The notes beneath the pieces are model-generated. The model ran no database searches. It saw nothing but the letters and a program-made list of their open reading frames with translations, and was not told the origin of the DNA. This document shows, one piece after another, positions 1-8,716 of a stretch of 64,000 bases of DNA. The position numbers and the translations under genes were made by a program. This stretch comes from an uncultured Schlesneria sp. (GTDB lineage Bacteria; Planctomycetota; Planctomycetia; Planctomycetales; Planctomycetaceae): the NCBI GenBank assembly GCA_903834925.1, contig CAILLA010000125.1, positions 33,976-97,975 on the forward strand. The letters are read 5' to 3'. The first letter of the stretch is position 1. Every line of letters begins with the position of its first letter.

Positions 1-304
1 GTTCCTGAGCACGCTTGAGCGACGTAATACATTCTTCGACCTGGCCTCTTTTCGCATAAATTTCCGCGAGAATATAGTAGGCGGTCGCCGAAAATGGCGC
101 AACTTTTACAGCTTCCTGGCTATTTGACAAAGCCTCGTCCAGTTGGCCAGTTCGAGCGTAGAAAATTGCTTTTTGCTTGTGCGCCTGACTCGCTTCAAGG
201 AGCGCAGGACGACGAAACACGTTTGGTTCGTCCCCAAAGCATGAATACCGACCAAAACCAATGATCAGCACGACAATCTGTATGGTTCGAAGCACAACAC
301 TCAT
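1..304 (-). CDS. Exported TPR-type protein, 3' end outside window
   Basis: The minus strand reads open from an ATG at 304 to the window edge, giving 101 codons without a stop. It starts MSVVLRTIQIVVLIIGFG, a hydrophobic segment that looks like a signal peptide or membrane anchor. The rest has the spacing of tetratricopeptide helices: AIFYARTGQLDEALSNSQEA and then AYYILAEIYAKRGQVEECI are two consecutive TPR-like units. TPR proteins are scaffolds for protein-protein contacts, so a specific function cannot be assigned. The gene continues to the left of the window. Confidence 0.7.
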   Translation of the reverse strand, partial: MSVVLRTIQIVVLIIGFGRYSCFGDEPNVFRRPALLEASQAHKQKAIFYARTGQLDEALSNSQEAVKVAPFSATAYYILAEIYAKRGQVEECITSLKRAQE

Positions 305-502
305 CGGTCTGCACTCACAGGAAAAATCAATGACCAGTCCGAATCAATTTAGACGACTACTCGCCAACAGACGACCATCTTACCCGGCCTGACGTCCGAT
401 TGGGTAACGACTCGGTCTCTCAGAACGAGGCGCCTTTCGAGAAAACGGAAACGATTTAAAGACCAGACTGTGTGCTTTTCGGCCTCAATTATATCCAAAG
501 CC

Positions 503-1990
503 TCACGCTAGAATGTCGGTGACTACCTTTCCATGTACGTCGGTTAAGCGGTAGTCCCGTCCCGCATGCCGATAGGTCAGCCGCTGATGCTCCAGTCCAA
601 GCAAATGCAGTATTGTCGCGTGAAAGTCGGGCATCGTGACTTTGTTCTCCTGGACATAATAACCAAATTCATCGGTCTGACCGTAGGCCGTTCCACCACG
701 AATCCCTCCGCCAGCCATCCAGACGCTGAATGCATGAGGGTGATGATCCCGACCATCCGTTCCCTGAGCAGCCGGAGTCCGTCCAAACTCGGTCCCGAAG
801 ATCACAAGTGTGTCTTCGAGCATTCCACGCGATTTCAGATCCGTGACCAACGCCGCAATCGGTTGATCGACTTTTTTTGCATTCGTCGTGTGATTGTTCC
901 TTAAGTCCCCATGTGCATCCCAGTAATTGCGCGGATAACTGAAATTCACCTGCACAAAACGGACACCCGCTTCAAGACATCGCCGTGCCAGCAGGCACTG
1001 CCTCGCATATTCATCGGTTGGCTCGACGCCAACACCGTATAGCGCCTGCGTGGTCACCGATTCGCGGCTGATATCCATCACTGACGGAGCTTCGGCCTGC
1101 ATCCGGTAACTCATTTCGAATGATGCGATCCGTGCTTCAAGACGCGGGTCGTCGCCCACGCGAGCTAAATGCTGCCGATTTCGCTTAGACAACAGATCCA
1201 ACTGCAAGCGCTGCAAGCCAGGATCATCACCAGGTTCGAGATTGGATAGTTTTGTGGTCTTAAAGTCGGTGCTGCCATCGCCAATTCGCGTTCCTTGATA
1301 ACTGGCAGGCAGAAACGCCGAACCATAGTTCTGAGTCCCTCCGTGATAAAGTGATGGACTCAGGCTGAGAAAACCCGGCAGGTTCTGATTCTCAGTCCCC
1401 AGTCCGTACAACGTCCATGCTCCAAGGCTCGGACGTGCAAACACGCCACTACCCGTGTTGATATTCAGCAGTGCCGGTCCGTGCGAGACCTGATCACCAC
1501 CGTTCATCGAACGAATCACGCAGATGTCATCAACGCACGAGCCGATCTGTGGAAATAGATCACTGACCTCAAGGCCGCTCTGGCCATATTTCTGAAACTT
1601 CCACGGTGAGGCAAGAAGATTGCCGGTCGGAGCGAACTCGAACTTCGGCTTGGTGATTGGCAATGGCTGCCCGTTCATTTCCGCCAGCTTCGGTTTCGGG
1701 TCGAACGAATCAACATGCGAGACCCCGCCATGCATGAACAGAAAGACCACTCGTTTCGCTCGCGACTCGAAATGCGATGGCTTCGGAGCAAGCGGTCCTG
1801 TTGTGAAGTGAATATTGTCGGCCTTCACATTGGAAGACATCAGTCCCATTAATGCGATGTGTCCGAAACCGCAGGCTGACTGCTTGAGCCATCGTCGTCG
1901 TGATTGTTGGGCATTCATGGCGTCTTGGAGTGAAGAGCACGGGCTAAAGCCCATGCTACGCTTTTGTTGTCGAGAAAGCGGAAGATTCAT
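503..1990 (-). CDS. DUF1501 (sulfatase-like) protein, module 1
   Basis: This is a DUF1501 protein of the alkaline-phosphatase/sulfatase-like fold, very common in planctomycetes and usually exported by the Tat system. The N-terminal SRRRWLKQSACGFGHIALMG resembles a Tat signal. Family signatures include VVFLFMHGGVSHVDSFDPKP and, near the C-terminus, FGTEFGRTP followed by GRDHHPHAFSVWMAGGG. The ATG at 1990 lies 7 bases past the stop of the upstream PSD1 gene. A second ATG at 1918 lies just before the Tat motif and may be the real start, because the codons between (KRSMGFSPC) are encoded by an interspersed palindromic repeat. The gene follows PSD1 on the same strand, the usual pairing. The substrate is unknown. 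Confidence 0.9.
   Translation of the reverse strand: MNLPLSRQQKRSMGFSPCSSLQDAMNAQQSRRRWLKQSACGFGHIALMGLMSSNVKADNIHFTTGPLAPKPSHFESRAKRVVFLFMHGGVSHVDSFDPKPKLAEMNGQPLPITKPKFEFAPTGNLLASPWKFQKYGQSGLEVSDLFPQIGSCVDDICVIRSMNGGDQVSHGPALLNINTGSGVFARPSLGAWTLYGLGTENQNLPGFLSLSPSLYHGGTQNYGSAFLPASYQGTRIGDGSTDFKTTKLSNLEPGDDPGLQRLQLDLLSKRNRQHLARVGDDPRLEARIASFEMSYRMQAEAPSVMDISRESVTTQALYGVGVEPTDEYARQCLLARRCLEAGVRFVQVNFSYPRNYWDAHGDLRNNHTTNAKKVDQPIAALVTDLKSRGMLEDTLVIFGTEFGRTPAAQGTDGRDHHPHAFSVWMAGGGIRGGTAYGQTDEFGYYVQENKVTMPDFHATILHLLGLEHQRLTYRHAGRDYRLTDVHGKVVTDILA
1938..1960. repeat. GGGCTAAAGCCC interspersed palindromic repeat, copy 1
   Basis: A 23-base element with the palindromic core GGGCTAAAGCCC. It matches 7986-8008 at 22 of 23 positions. 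Here it lies inside the extended 5' end of the DUF1501 gene, between the two candidate start codons. Confidence 0.7.
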
Positions 1991-1997
1991 GGCGAGA

Positions 1998-4900
1998 TCA
2001 CTCCGTGTACAGAAATTCGTTTGAGCACAGCAATGACTGACAATAGCTTTGCCATGCCTCTTGTACTCGCTTATCAGGTGGGCGGTTCTGATTCACCGTT
2101 GACTCCTGGTACGCTTGAAGGAATTGCATAGCCTCACTCGCTTCCTCTTGCGTCGGCATCCGACAGAAAGCAAGTTGATGAGCACGCTCTATCCGCTGGA
2201 GATCGGTCGTCGTTTGGTCTGAAAACAACTGATCCGCCAGTCCCTTTGCCTGTTCACGAACAAACAGGCTATTCAGCATAAACAGCGACTGAGACGCCAC
2301 GGTCGTTTCATTGCGGACCGAGGTTACACCGTTGGGGTCGGCGGCGTCGAACAGTGCCATTATATCTGGCAGCATATTACGAACGATCGGCAGATACAGG
2401 CTTCTTTTCGCAAATGTGGTGTATATTGGATCGTCTGCGGCCAACCGATTCGGCATAATCATCGCACCGATATTCTCGGCCTTGCTGACCATATATTCGG
2501 CGCTTTCGTTCGTGCCCGGCATGCGATCCAGCTTCCCGCTGACTGCCAGCATCGCATCCCGCAGTTCCTCGGCGGAAAGACGGCGACGCGGAAATGACGA
2601 CAACCACCTTCGATCCGGGTCATTCTGCTGAACGGTAGCCTCCGAGAAACCACTCTGCTGATAGGTATGTGAAAGTACCATCAGGCGGTGCATCGCTTTA
2701 ATGCTCCAACCGGATTCCAAGAAGCGGGACGCCAGCCAGTCAAGTAGCTCTGGATGTGTCGGCCGTTCACCTCTTGCCCCGAAATTATCGCTCGTTGCAA
2801 CCAGACCACGACCGAAATGGTGCTGCCAGATCCGGTTGACCATCACGCGAGCCGTGAGCTGGTTGTCCCGGCTGGCAATCCATTGTGCAAGTTCCAACCG
2901 TCCACTGTTTTCGGTGATCACACTGGCAGGATTTCCGTCTGACTTATTCGCTTCACCCAACGCGGTGGAATCGGCAATGATCTGAATCACACCTCGCGGA
3001 ACCGTATCACCCAGAGAAAAACGATTTCCCCGAAGATGAACCTTAAGATTGCGAGGGAGAGTCTCTTGCGGTGCCATCACCGTCAAAGCTTCTTGACCGT
3101 CGGCTTGAGGGACAGGGAATTCCCACCACATCGTGGCGTTACGATTCTCGTTTTGAAACGGTTCAGTACTGCGGAAGATTCCGGCGAGTGCGTAATAGTC
3201 GGTTGCACGGATCGCATCGAACTTGTGATCATGACACCGGGCGCAAGCGAGCGTCAGTCCCAGCATCGCTCGTCCTGTCACGTCGATCTGATCATCGACG
3301 ATATCCAGTCGCGACTGCTCCTTATCCGTTTCCGCCAGGGCCTTTGGCCCGATCATCAAAAACCCCGTGGCAATGATCCGACGTGTATTCGTTTCGATAG
3401 AAGTCGTTTTCGGCAAAAGATCGCCAGCCAGTTGTTCGATCAGAAACTGGTCGTACGGCAAATCACGGTTGAACGCATCAACCACGTAGTTACGATAGCG
3501 CCATGCAAATCGCATGACAGCATTGGCATCATTGGCCGTCGATTCGGCATAACGAACCACATCCAGCCAATGTCGCGCCCATCGTTCTCCATAATGAGGC
3601 GAGGCCAGCAAGCGGTTGACAACCGTCTCATACGCCATGGGGGAATTATCTACCAGGAAAGCATTCACTTCCTCGGGCGTCGGTGGCAGACCGATCAGGT
3701 CAAAAGTCACTCGTCGTATTAACGTCGATTTATCAACAGCGACTGAAGGTGCAATTCCCAACGACTCGAGTTTTACCTGAATAAAACGATCAACAGGCGA
3801 CTTGATCTGTGAAGCATTACTAACCGCAGGAAGTTGAGGATCTCGAACAGGCTGATAGGCCCAAAAGCCTTTCTCTTGTTCCGTAAATCGGGCGCGTTGA
3901 GCAAACCGATTGAGTGGCTTCAATGTCATCCCATACTTTTCGGCAAGATGCCCTTCAATCCCCAGTCGCTCACGATCACTTAGTGCCTGATTGTAGACCA
4001 GGACTTCACCCACATCTCCCTGGATTGCACCGGCCCAACTGACCGCTTTCCCCAAATAGGCACCGATATTTGTTCGGTGCTGAATGTCAGGAACTGTGTC
4101 GCGACCTTCAAGTGGCTCGTTTCCCGCACGTAATGCCGCCTCCCCATTGATAAACAACCGGGTCGAACTTCGCATCGGGCCAGGTGTTTTTGTCACGGTG
4201 AGGATAATCGACTTACCATAATACGGTTTAAACGATCCCGCACCGGGCGACGCGTCGTGATTCCATCCACCGGCAAAATGCAGCGCATGATCCTCACCGC
4301 GATTGATCTGGAACAGCGCAGCCAATGGCCGTCCCGGATCACCACCGGGGTTGGCAGGATTCCCAATCCCCAGGATTCCATCATAAGGAGGTTGTGCTTC
4401 ATGCGACTGAAGATTGACGACGACGGTCATTGAGAGTTCGGCATCACCTTTGATCTCGACAGGTCGATCGGGAGATGAGGCGTATCCGGTTGAAGTATCG
4501 AATCGAATGGCCGGACGCTTCATTAACGAACTCTGCCTGGCAAATTTGCCAGGTAGTCCGACCCCGTCGGCTCGTACCCCTTTCGTGACAGACACGTCAC
4601 GACCATGCCCACTTTGATCGGGCCAGATCTGAACCGGCTCGCCGTCGTTCAGCGCCAAGGAATCAGCTCGCAGCCAAAGTTGTAGCGACTTTGCTAACTC
4701 TCCGTCGTTTGGTGAAGTCAAAGGAATAGACGTCGTCAAAGGTACTTCGGCCGCCGCGGAAGTTCCTCCGGGCCAGATCGTCCCCCCCTTGATCCATGCG
4801 ATCAAATCGGAAATTTGAGTCTCCGTCAACTTGCCGTCAGGCGGCATCGCCAGTCCGTTCTGGTGCTTCACCGCCTGCACCAACAGACTCTGGTCCGGCT

Positions 4901-5159
4901 TCCCTGGAACAATCGCAGGCCCGGTTTCGCCCCCTTTCAACGAAAACTCTTTGGAATCGAGACGTAATCCTCCTTTTGACTTCGATTCCGAGTGACATTT
5001 GAGACAACGATCAATCAACAGCGGACGGATCTTGGCTTCAAACAGCCGTTCAGCCTCTGCCGACTTTTCTTCCGCAGTCACGTAAAGCGGCAGACCAACC
5101 AGGATGAGCCCTATCATCCATGTGAAAGAACGCCAGCGTATCGCTCTAACCTCATTCAA
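1998..5159 (-). CDS. PSD1-type cytochrome with LamG-like domain, module 1
   Basis: A planctomycete cytochrome of the PSCyt1-PSCyt2(DUF1549)-PSD1(DUF1553) architecture. I chose a TTG start at 5159 because AAGGAAG lies about 9 bases upstream and a proper signal peptide follows (RWRSFTWMIGLILVGLPLY); an ATG at 5249 extends it by 30 codons. The first haem motif CLKCH is about 50 residues in, followed by the planctomycete cytochrome-C domain. A concanavalin/LamG-like domain starts near SLQLWLRADSLALNDGEPV. DUF1549 contains HYGERWARHWLDVVRYAEST and a second haem motif CARCHDHKFD. DUF1553 has RVMVNRIWQHHFGRGL and THPELLDWLA. The LamG insert suggests carbohydrate binding and is absent from the other two PSD1 genes here. 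The protein is probably periplasmic, with unknown substrate. Confidence 0.9.
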   Translation of the reverse strand: MNEVRAIRWRSFTWMIGLILVGLPLYVTAEEKSAEAERLFEAKIRPLLIDRCLKCHSESKSKGGLRLDSKEFSLKGGETGPAIVPGKPDQSLLVQAVKHQNGLAMPPDGKLTETQISDLIAWIKGGTIWPGGTSAAAEVPLTTSIPLTSPNDGELAKSLQLWLRADSLALNDGEPVQIWPDQSGHGRDVSVTKGVRADGVGLPGKFARQSSLMKRPAIRFDTSTGYASSPDRPVEIKGDAELSMTVVVNLQSHEAQPPYDGILGIGNPANPGGDPGRPLAALFQINRGEDHALHFAGGWNHDASPGAGSFKPYYGKSIILTVTKTPGPMRSSTRLFINGEAALRAGNEPLEGRDTVPDIQHRTNIGAYLGKAVSWAGAIQGDVGEVLVYNQALSDRERLGIEGHLAEKYGMTLKPLNRFAQRARFTEQEKGFWAYQPVRDPQLPAVSNASQIKSPVDRFIQVKLESLGIAPSVAVDKSTLIRRVTFDLIGLPPTPEEVNAFLVDNSPMAYETVVNRLLASPHYGERWARHWLDVVRYAESTANDANAVMRFAWRYRNYVVDAFNRDLPYDQFLIEQLAGDLLPKTTSIETNTRRIIATGFLMIGPKALAETDKEQSRLDIVDDQIDVTGRAMLGLTLACARCHDHKFDAIRATDYYALAGIFRSTEPFQNENRNATMWWEFPVPQADGQEALTVMAPQETLPRNLKVHLRGNRFSLGDTVPRGVIQIIADSTALGEANKSDGNPASVITENSGRLELAQWIASRDNQLTARVMVNRIWQHHFGRGLVATSDNFGARGERPTHPELLDWLASRFLESGWSIKAMHRLMVLSHTYQQSGFSEATVQQNDPDRRWLSSFPRRRLSAEELRDAMLAVSGKLDRMPGTNESAEYMVSKAENIGAMIMPNRLAADDPIYTTFAKRSLYLPIVRNMLPDIMALFDAADPNGVTSVRNETTVASQSLFMLNSLFVREQAKGLADQLFSDQTTTDLQRIERAHQLAFCRMPTQEEASEAMQFLQAYQESTVNQNRPPDKRVQEAWQSYCQSLLCSNEFLYTE

Positions 5160-5318
5160 TTGAATTCGCTTCCTTTGAGAATTGGTCCGAAATCGATCGG
5201 GAGTTGCGTAACTTCTATATATGACATTGACCCCACCGGCGAAACTCATCGATTTGCTGTTATACTGCGATACGCACGTTACATGTCGGACAGGCGTTAT
5301 GACGCGGAAATAAAGGTT

Positions 5319-5780
5319 TCATATCGGCCCAACCCAGGACCACCGAGCAAGAGCGACTCCGTCTGGGATCAGGTCTGATGGCAGTGGATGGGATGACATT
5401 GTCTGATTCGCCCAGTGAAAGTAGGCAATCAGTGTTGATCGTAGACGCGGGTCGCTCGAAAGACCGGTGTCGTCCAGTGCCTGCGCGAAACAAGCTTCCG
5501 CGCGTTCGTCCATCTCACGATGTTCACCGTTTCCCGCATGCATTCGAAGCACAAGAGATTCATTGCCTATTGACTCTGTGTATTCTGTTGGTCCGCCGAG
5601 TGCCTCGGACCAATAGGCCGCGAGTCGCTCGGTATGCTGTGGATGAAATCCGTGCGAGAACGCATGGCTCACGATCGGATCGGCCAGGCATCGAATGTGC
5701 CACGCATTCGCCAGATCGAAAATTGCTTTTCGACCTCCTGCAGCTTCGTAGATTGTCTGAGACATTTGCGGATCATTCAT
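5319..5780 (-). CDS. Truncated haemoglobin (group II-like)
   Basis: A 153-residue globin. It begins TIYEAAGGRKAIFDLANAW, then has HPQHTERLAAYWSEALGGP, the typical truncated-globin E-helix region, and LRMHAGNGEH with the likely proximal histidine. Such proteins bind O2, NO or CO and take part in detoxification or redox sensing. The tryptophan expected at position G8 in group II members seems replaced by a small residue (DERAEACFAQAL), so ligand chemistry may differ; this comes from alignment by eye. A second ATG at 5765 is possible. It is divergent from the M20 peptidase gene, so both probably share the 110-base spacer as promoter region. Confidence 0.85.
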   Translation of the reverse strand: MNDPQMSQTIYEAAGGRKAIFDLANAWHIRCLADPIVSHAFSHGFHPQHTERLAAYWSEALGGPTEYTESIGNESLVLRMHAGNGEHREMDERAEACFAQALDDTGLSSDPRLRSTLIAYFHWANQTMSSHPLPSDLIPDGVALARWSWVGPI

Positions 5781-5891
5781 TTAAGCAGGTTTTCGAATCG
5801 CCGAAACTACGCTCCAAACCCCCCAATACAATATACGTTCTCGATCAAAATCGGCGAACGAAACCGTGAGGAATTTATCGAGGGTTATCAG

Positions 5892-7091
5892 ATGGCAGAC
5901 GATTCCACGACGTTGGTAACAGAACTTGACCAATCGGCTGCCGTGAAACTCGCCATGGAACTCATGGCTGTTCCAGGGCGAAGCAAACAAGAAGGCCGAA
6001 TCGTTGAATTGATTCGTGCAAAACTTCTTGAGGCAGGCGTCTCGCCATCGAACATCACGATTGACAAGTCGACTCAGGAAATCCCTGGCGGCGGCGATGT
6101 TGGAAATCTGATCGTCAATCTTTCGGGAACAAAAAAAGGCCCACGTCGGTTGTTGATGGCGCATCTCGACACTGTACCGATCTGTGTTGGCTGCCAACCG
6201 AAACTGGAAGGAGATGTCATTTTTTCCACTGATCCGACGACCGGTCTGGGTGGAGACAATCGAGCGGGCGTTGCGGTTGTTCTCACAGCAGCTCTCGAAT
6301 TGCTTAAGCAGAAAAGACATCATCCCCCCATTACACTCTTCTTTCCCGTTCAGGAAGAAATCGGTCTTTACGGTGCCCGATTCGTAACGGCAAACAAACT
6401 TCGATCACCTGAGCTTTGCTTCAATTGGGACGGGGGAGATCCTGGGAATGTGATTATCGGTGCCACAGGAGACTACGCAATCGAAATTGAAATCGACGGA
6501 CTGGCAAGTCACGCGGGGGTTCATCCTGAGCGAGGCATCAATGCCATCGTCATCGCGTCGTTGGCGATTTCGGATCTTACGGAAAACGGCTGGCATGGAT
6601 TAATTGTAAAGGGGAAGAATCGAGGGACAAGCAACGTAGGCATCGTGAACGCCGGCGAAGCAACAAATGTGGTCACGCCGAAACTCTCGCTAAAGGCCGA
6701 GGCACGAAGTCACGATCCCGTTTTCCGAAAGAAGATCGTCGAAGCCTATCGAAAGGCGTTCGTGAAAGCAGCCAAATCACTGAAGTCAGCAGATGGAACG
6801 TCTGGTAAAGTCACCTTCAATGCAGACCTGAAATACGAATCGTTCCGGCTCGATCCAAAAGAACCGATTGTGTCAGTTGCCAAGAAAGCCGTTGAACGGA
6901 TTGGTTTGACGCCGGAACTTTGTATCGGAAATGGAGGTCTCGACGCTAACTGGATGACGGCCCACGGATTTCCAACAGTGACACTAGGATGCGGCCAGCG
7001 AGACATCCACACGGTGAAAGAATGGCTGGATGTTCCCAACTTCCTGCAAGGCTGCCAGATTGGATTGCTGCTGGCCAGCGGAGAGGTTTGA
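5892..7091 (+). CDS. M20-family metallopeptidase (tripeptidase T-like)
   Basis: A 399-residue cytoplasmic di-zinc peptidase of the M20 family. Ligands are visible: AHLDTVP (H91, D93), GGDNRAG (D122), QEEIG (catalytic E155, E156), NWDGG (D180) and a C-terminal DIHTVKEW histidine. The dimerisation domain sits between about 190 and 300, with GLASHAGVHPERG, a feature of PepT-like enzymes. The frame is open upstream to 5634, but the start was set at 5892 because homology begins there and a purine-rich GAGG precedes it. The gene has no obvious operon partner. The expected role is removal of N-terminal residues from short peptides, though other small amide substrates are possible. Confidence 0.88.
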   Translation: MADDSTTLVTELDQSAAVKLAMELMAVPGRSKQEGRIVELIRAKLLEAGVSPSNITIDKSTQEIPGGGDVGNLIVNLSGTKKGPRRLLMAHLDTVPICVGCQPKLEGDVIFSTDPTTGLGGDNRAGVAVVLTAALELLKQKRHHPPITLFFPVQEEIGLYGARFVTANKLRSPELCFNWDGGDPGNVIIGATGDYAIEIEIDGLASHAGVHPERGINAIVIASLAISDLTENGWHGLIVKGKNRGTSNVGIVNAGEATNVVTPKLSLKAEARSHDPVFRKKIVEAYRKAFVKAAKSLKSADGTSGKVTFNADLKYESFRLDPKEPIVSVAKKAVERIGLTPELCIGNGGLDANWMTAHGFPTVTLGCGQRDIHTVKEWLDVPNFLQGCQIGLLLASGEV

Positions 7092-7145
7092 ACAGGTTGT
7101 TAAGCACGACAGTCTCCTAACGGCCTTATCTTTAACCACAATTCC

Positions 7146-7711
7146 CTACCCAAAAAAAACAGCCAACGATCCTAGGAATGGCGATGCGAAGGCGAGAAGA
7201 ATTTGCCAGAGGTTCACGTGGATATTAAAGGGAGCCCATGTTTGTAGGCGCAATTGCATGAATCCGAACAACGGATGCTGAAGATAAAAATATTGGTGCA
7301 GACAAAGGCTTTCGATCGAAGTGAGTTCCAATTTCTTCAGGGCCGCATTCTTGCCGATGGTGAAGTCTGACAGGATTCGACGCATGACAAAACACAGATC
7401 AATCCCTCGGTAATGCCATCTCGTTTCGCGATGTCCCGAACGATCGCCTCCTTGTTGGTATGGCAGTTAATAAGATAGATCACCCGACGTTGTCGTTTTC
7501 CGGCCAATTCCTGACTTGCGCTACTAATGCAATCGGTCAATCCAACCGACTATTCCTGGAAGTCCTTTAACAAGATGTTCATGAAGCACAAAACGCCACC
7601 GAAACCTTTTGTGTTGGCAAGCATCCGAAGGGTTCCCCGGAGACGAACCCAGTCAAAACCGGTCAGAACACTCTTGATTTTCGATTCATGAATGCGGAGA
7701 AATGATTTCAT
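7146..7711 (-). pseudogene. Decayed gene of a multicopy planctomycete protein family
   Basis: The minus strand from an ATG at 7711 reads MKSFLRIHESKIKSVL, then an LRGTLRMLAN motif, and stops at TAG 7550-7552. It resumes in the same frame with VGLTDCISSASQELAG and KRDGITEGLICVLSCVE. A frameshift near 7375 then leads into KLELTSIESLCLHQYFY and FGFMQLRLQTWAPFNIHV. Similarity to what I remember of the family ends near 7209, where the remaining frame looks unrelated. I recall intact members of several hundred residues as multicopy genes of unknown function in planctomycetes and some other soil bacteria. One nonsense codon, one frameshift and loss of the C-terminal part make this a pseudogene. Confidence 0.75.
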
Positions 7712-7985
7712 GGCGTGAGTCCTCTCCAGTGGAACGAGTTTTTAAGCACACCCAATCTACCAACGGGGTTCACGTCTTTTTTCTCGTCAATCGAATGTAA
7801 TTCCAAACGGGGCGCCCCCTTTTGCAGAGTCTAAACGGAACTCATGGCTTCCTCTGCTCTTGATCTTTACGCTTGGGTTGCAGGCGACAGCCCGCACCAG
7901 GTTTATTTATGGCAAAAACTTTTCATTTTTCTTCTCCTTCAGGATCGATAACTGTACCGTTCTATGAGGTTGAACGCCGGTAAGA

Positions 7986-8008
7986 CACGGGCTAAAGCCC
8001 ATGTTACG
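7986..8008. repeat. GGGCTAAAGCCC interspersed palindromic repeat, copy 2
   Basis: Matches 1938-1960 at 22 of 23 positions in the same orientation, with the same GGGCTAAAGCCC core. The flanks are otherwise unrelated, so this is an interspersed element rather than a duplication of a larger segment. Confidence 0.7.
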
Positions 8009-8051
8009 TGCGAAGAGGCCGAAAAATGGTTGAACACGCTGAAGGCTTCGT

Positions 8052-8070
8052 CCGACGCTAGCAGCGTCGG
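8052..8070. repeat. REP-like palindrome with 8-bp stem
   Basis: CCGACGCT and AGCGTCGG form a perfect 8-bp stem around a 3-base AGC loop. It lies 44 bases from the GGGCTAAAGCCC element, in non-coding DNA. It resembles REP-type palindromes; no second copy was found in this window. Confidence 0.55.
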
Positions 8071-8524
8071 CCACGGTGAAGAATTCAACGATGCCAAAAG
8101 CCGGATTCTTCTGCAATTCTTGAAAGTTCAACTCTCCATATTCATGTTGACTCAAGCTCGGATCAAAGTTACCCCCAAAACGTCTGTACTCTTTTGCTCG
8201 ACTTTTTGTTCGAGCCACCCGCAGTAACGCGACTCTTGGGTCTTGTCCTGACTGTCTGACACAGGTGGTTTTTGTCGGACAGTATGCACTTGCGGCGGCT
8301 TTCTTCTTTTCGACGGCGATACATTTTTCGGATCTCGCGCTCAAACCCGTTCACAATGGAACCCGACGATGCTCAATATTTTTCGAGCCTGGCTGAATTC
8401 GTTTCGCGCTTTGGCTACGAGTCGTCGAGGTCGATCTCGGCGTCGATCGGCCTTTCGATTTGTGGCGGACATTCAGGTTTTGGAGCCGCGTTCTCTGTTG
8501 TCGGCGTCGTTCCCTCAGTTCATC

Positions 8525-8563
8525 GATCCACATCCCTCCGTCGGCGACGGAGGGATGTGGATC
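8525..8563. repeat. Perfect 18-bp-stem palindrome at the frameshift site
   Basis: GATCCACATCCCTCCGTC (8525-8542) is exactly complementary to 8546-8563, with the loop GGC between. Near-identical 9-base flanks occur at 8521-8529 and 8567-8575 (CATCGATCC and CATTGATCC). The palindrome lies exactly where the surface-protein reading frame shifts. Confidence 0.85.
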
Positions 8564-8716
8564 AGTCATTGATCCTTTAAAGAATGGAAATGTCGTCGTC
8601 GTCGCTCCGGGTGATAACGCAGGGAGAACCAATGCCGGGGATTTCACGAATTGCGTTATCGATGAAGTTGGAAACAGCAACTTTGTGGTGATTAATCAAG
8701 CTTGGAACAACGGCAT

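Larger units (their letters stand above)
7712..8368. other. Repeat-rich intergenic region, no convincing gene
   Basis: Between the decayed gene and the LEPR-motif gene I find no ORF I would defend. A 145-codon frame on the minus strand (7907-8344) lacks any recognisable domain, and its translation runs straight through two palindromic repeats (7986-8008 and 8052-8070). It is better read as stacked repeat DNA. The promoter of the surface-protein gene must also lie here, but I could not place it. Confidence 0.5.

Noticed and set aside
3036..3722. A 228-codon plus-strand ORF antisense to PSD1 module 1
   Set aside because: The opposite frame encodes conserved DUF1549 and haem motifs, so this is a shadow frame.
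7907..8344. A 145-codon minus-strand ORF in the repeat-rich spacer
   Set aside because: Its translation crosses two palindromic repeats, shows no domain and no ribosome site; more likely chance coding over repeats.
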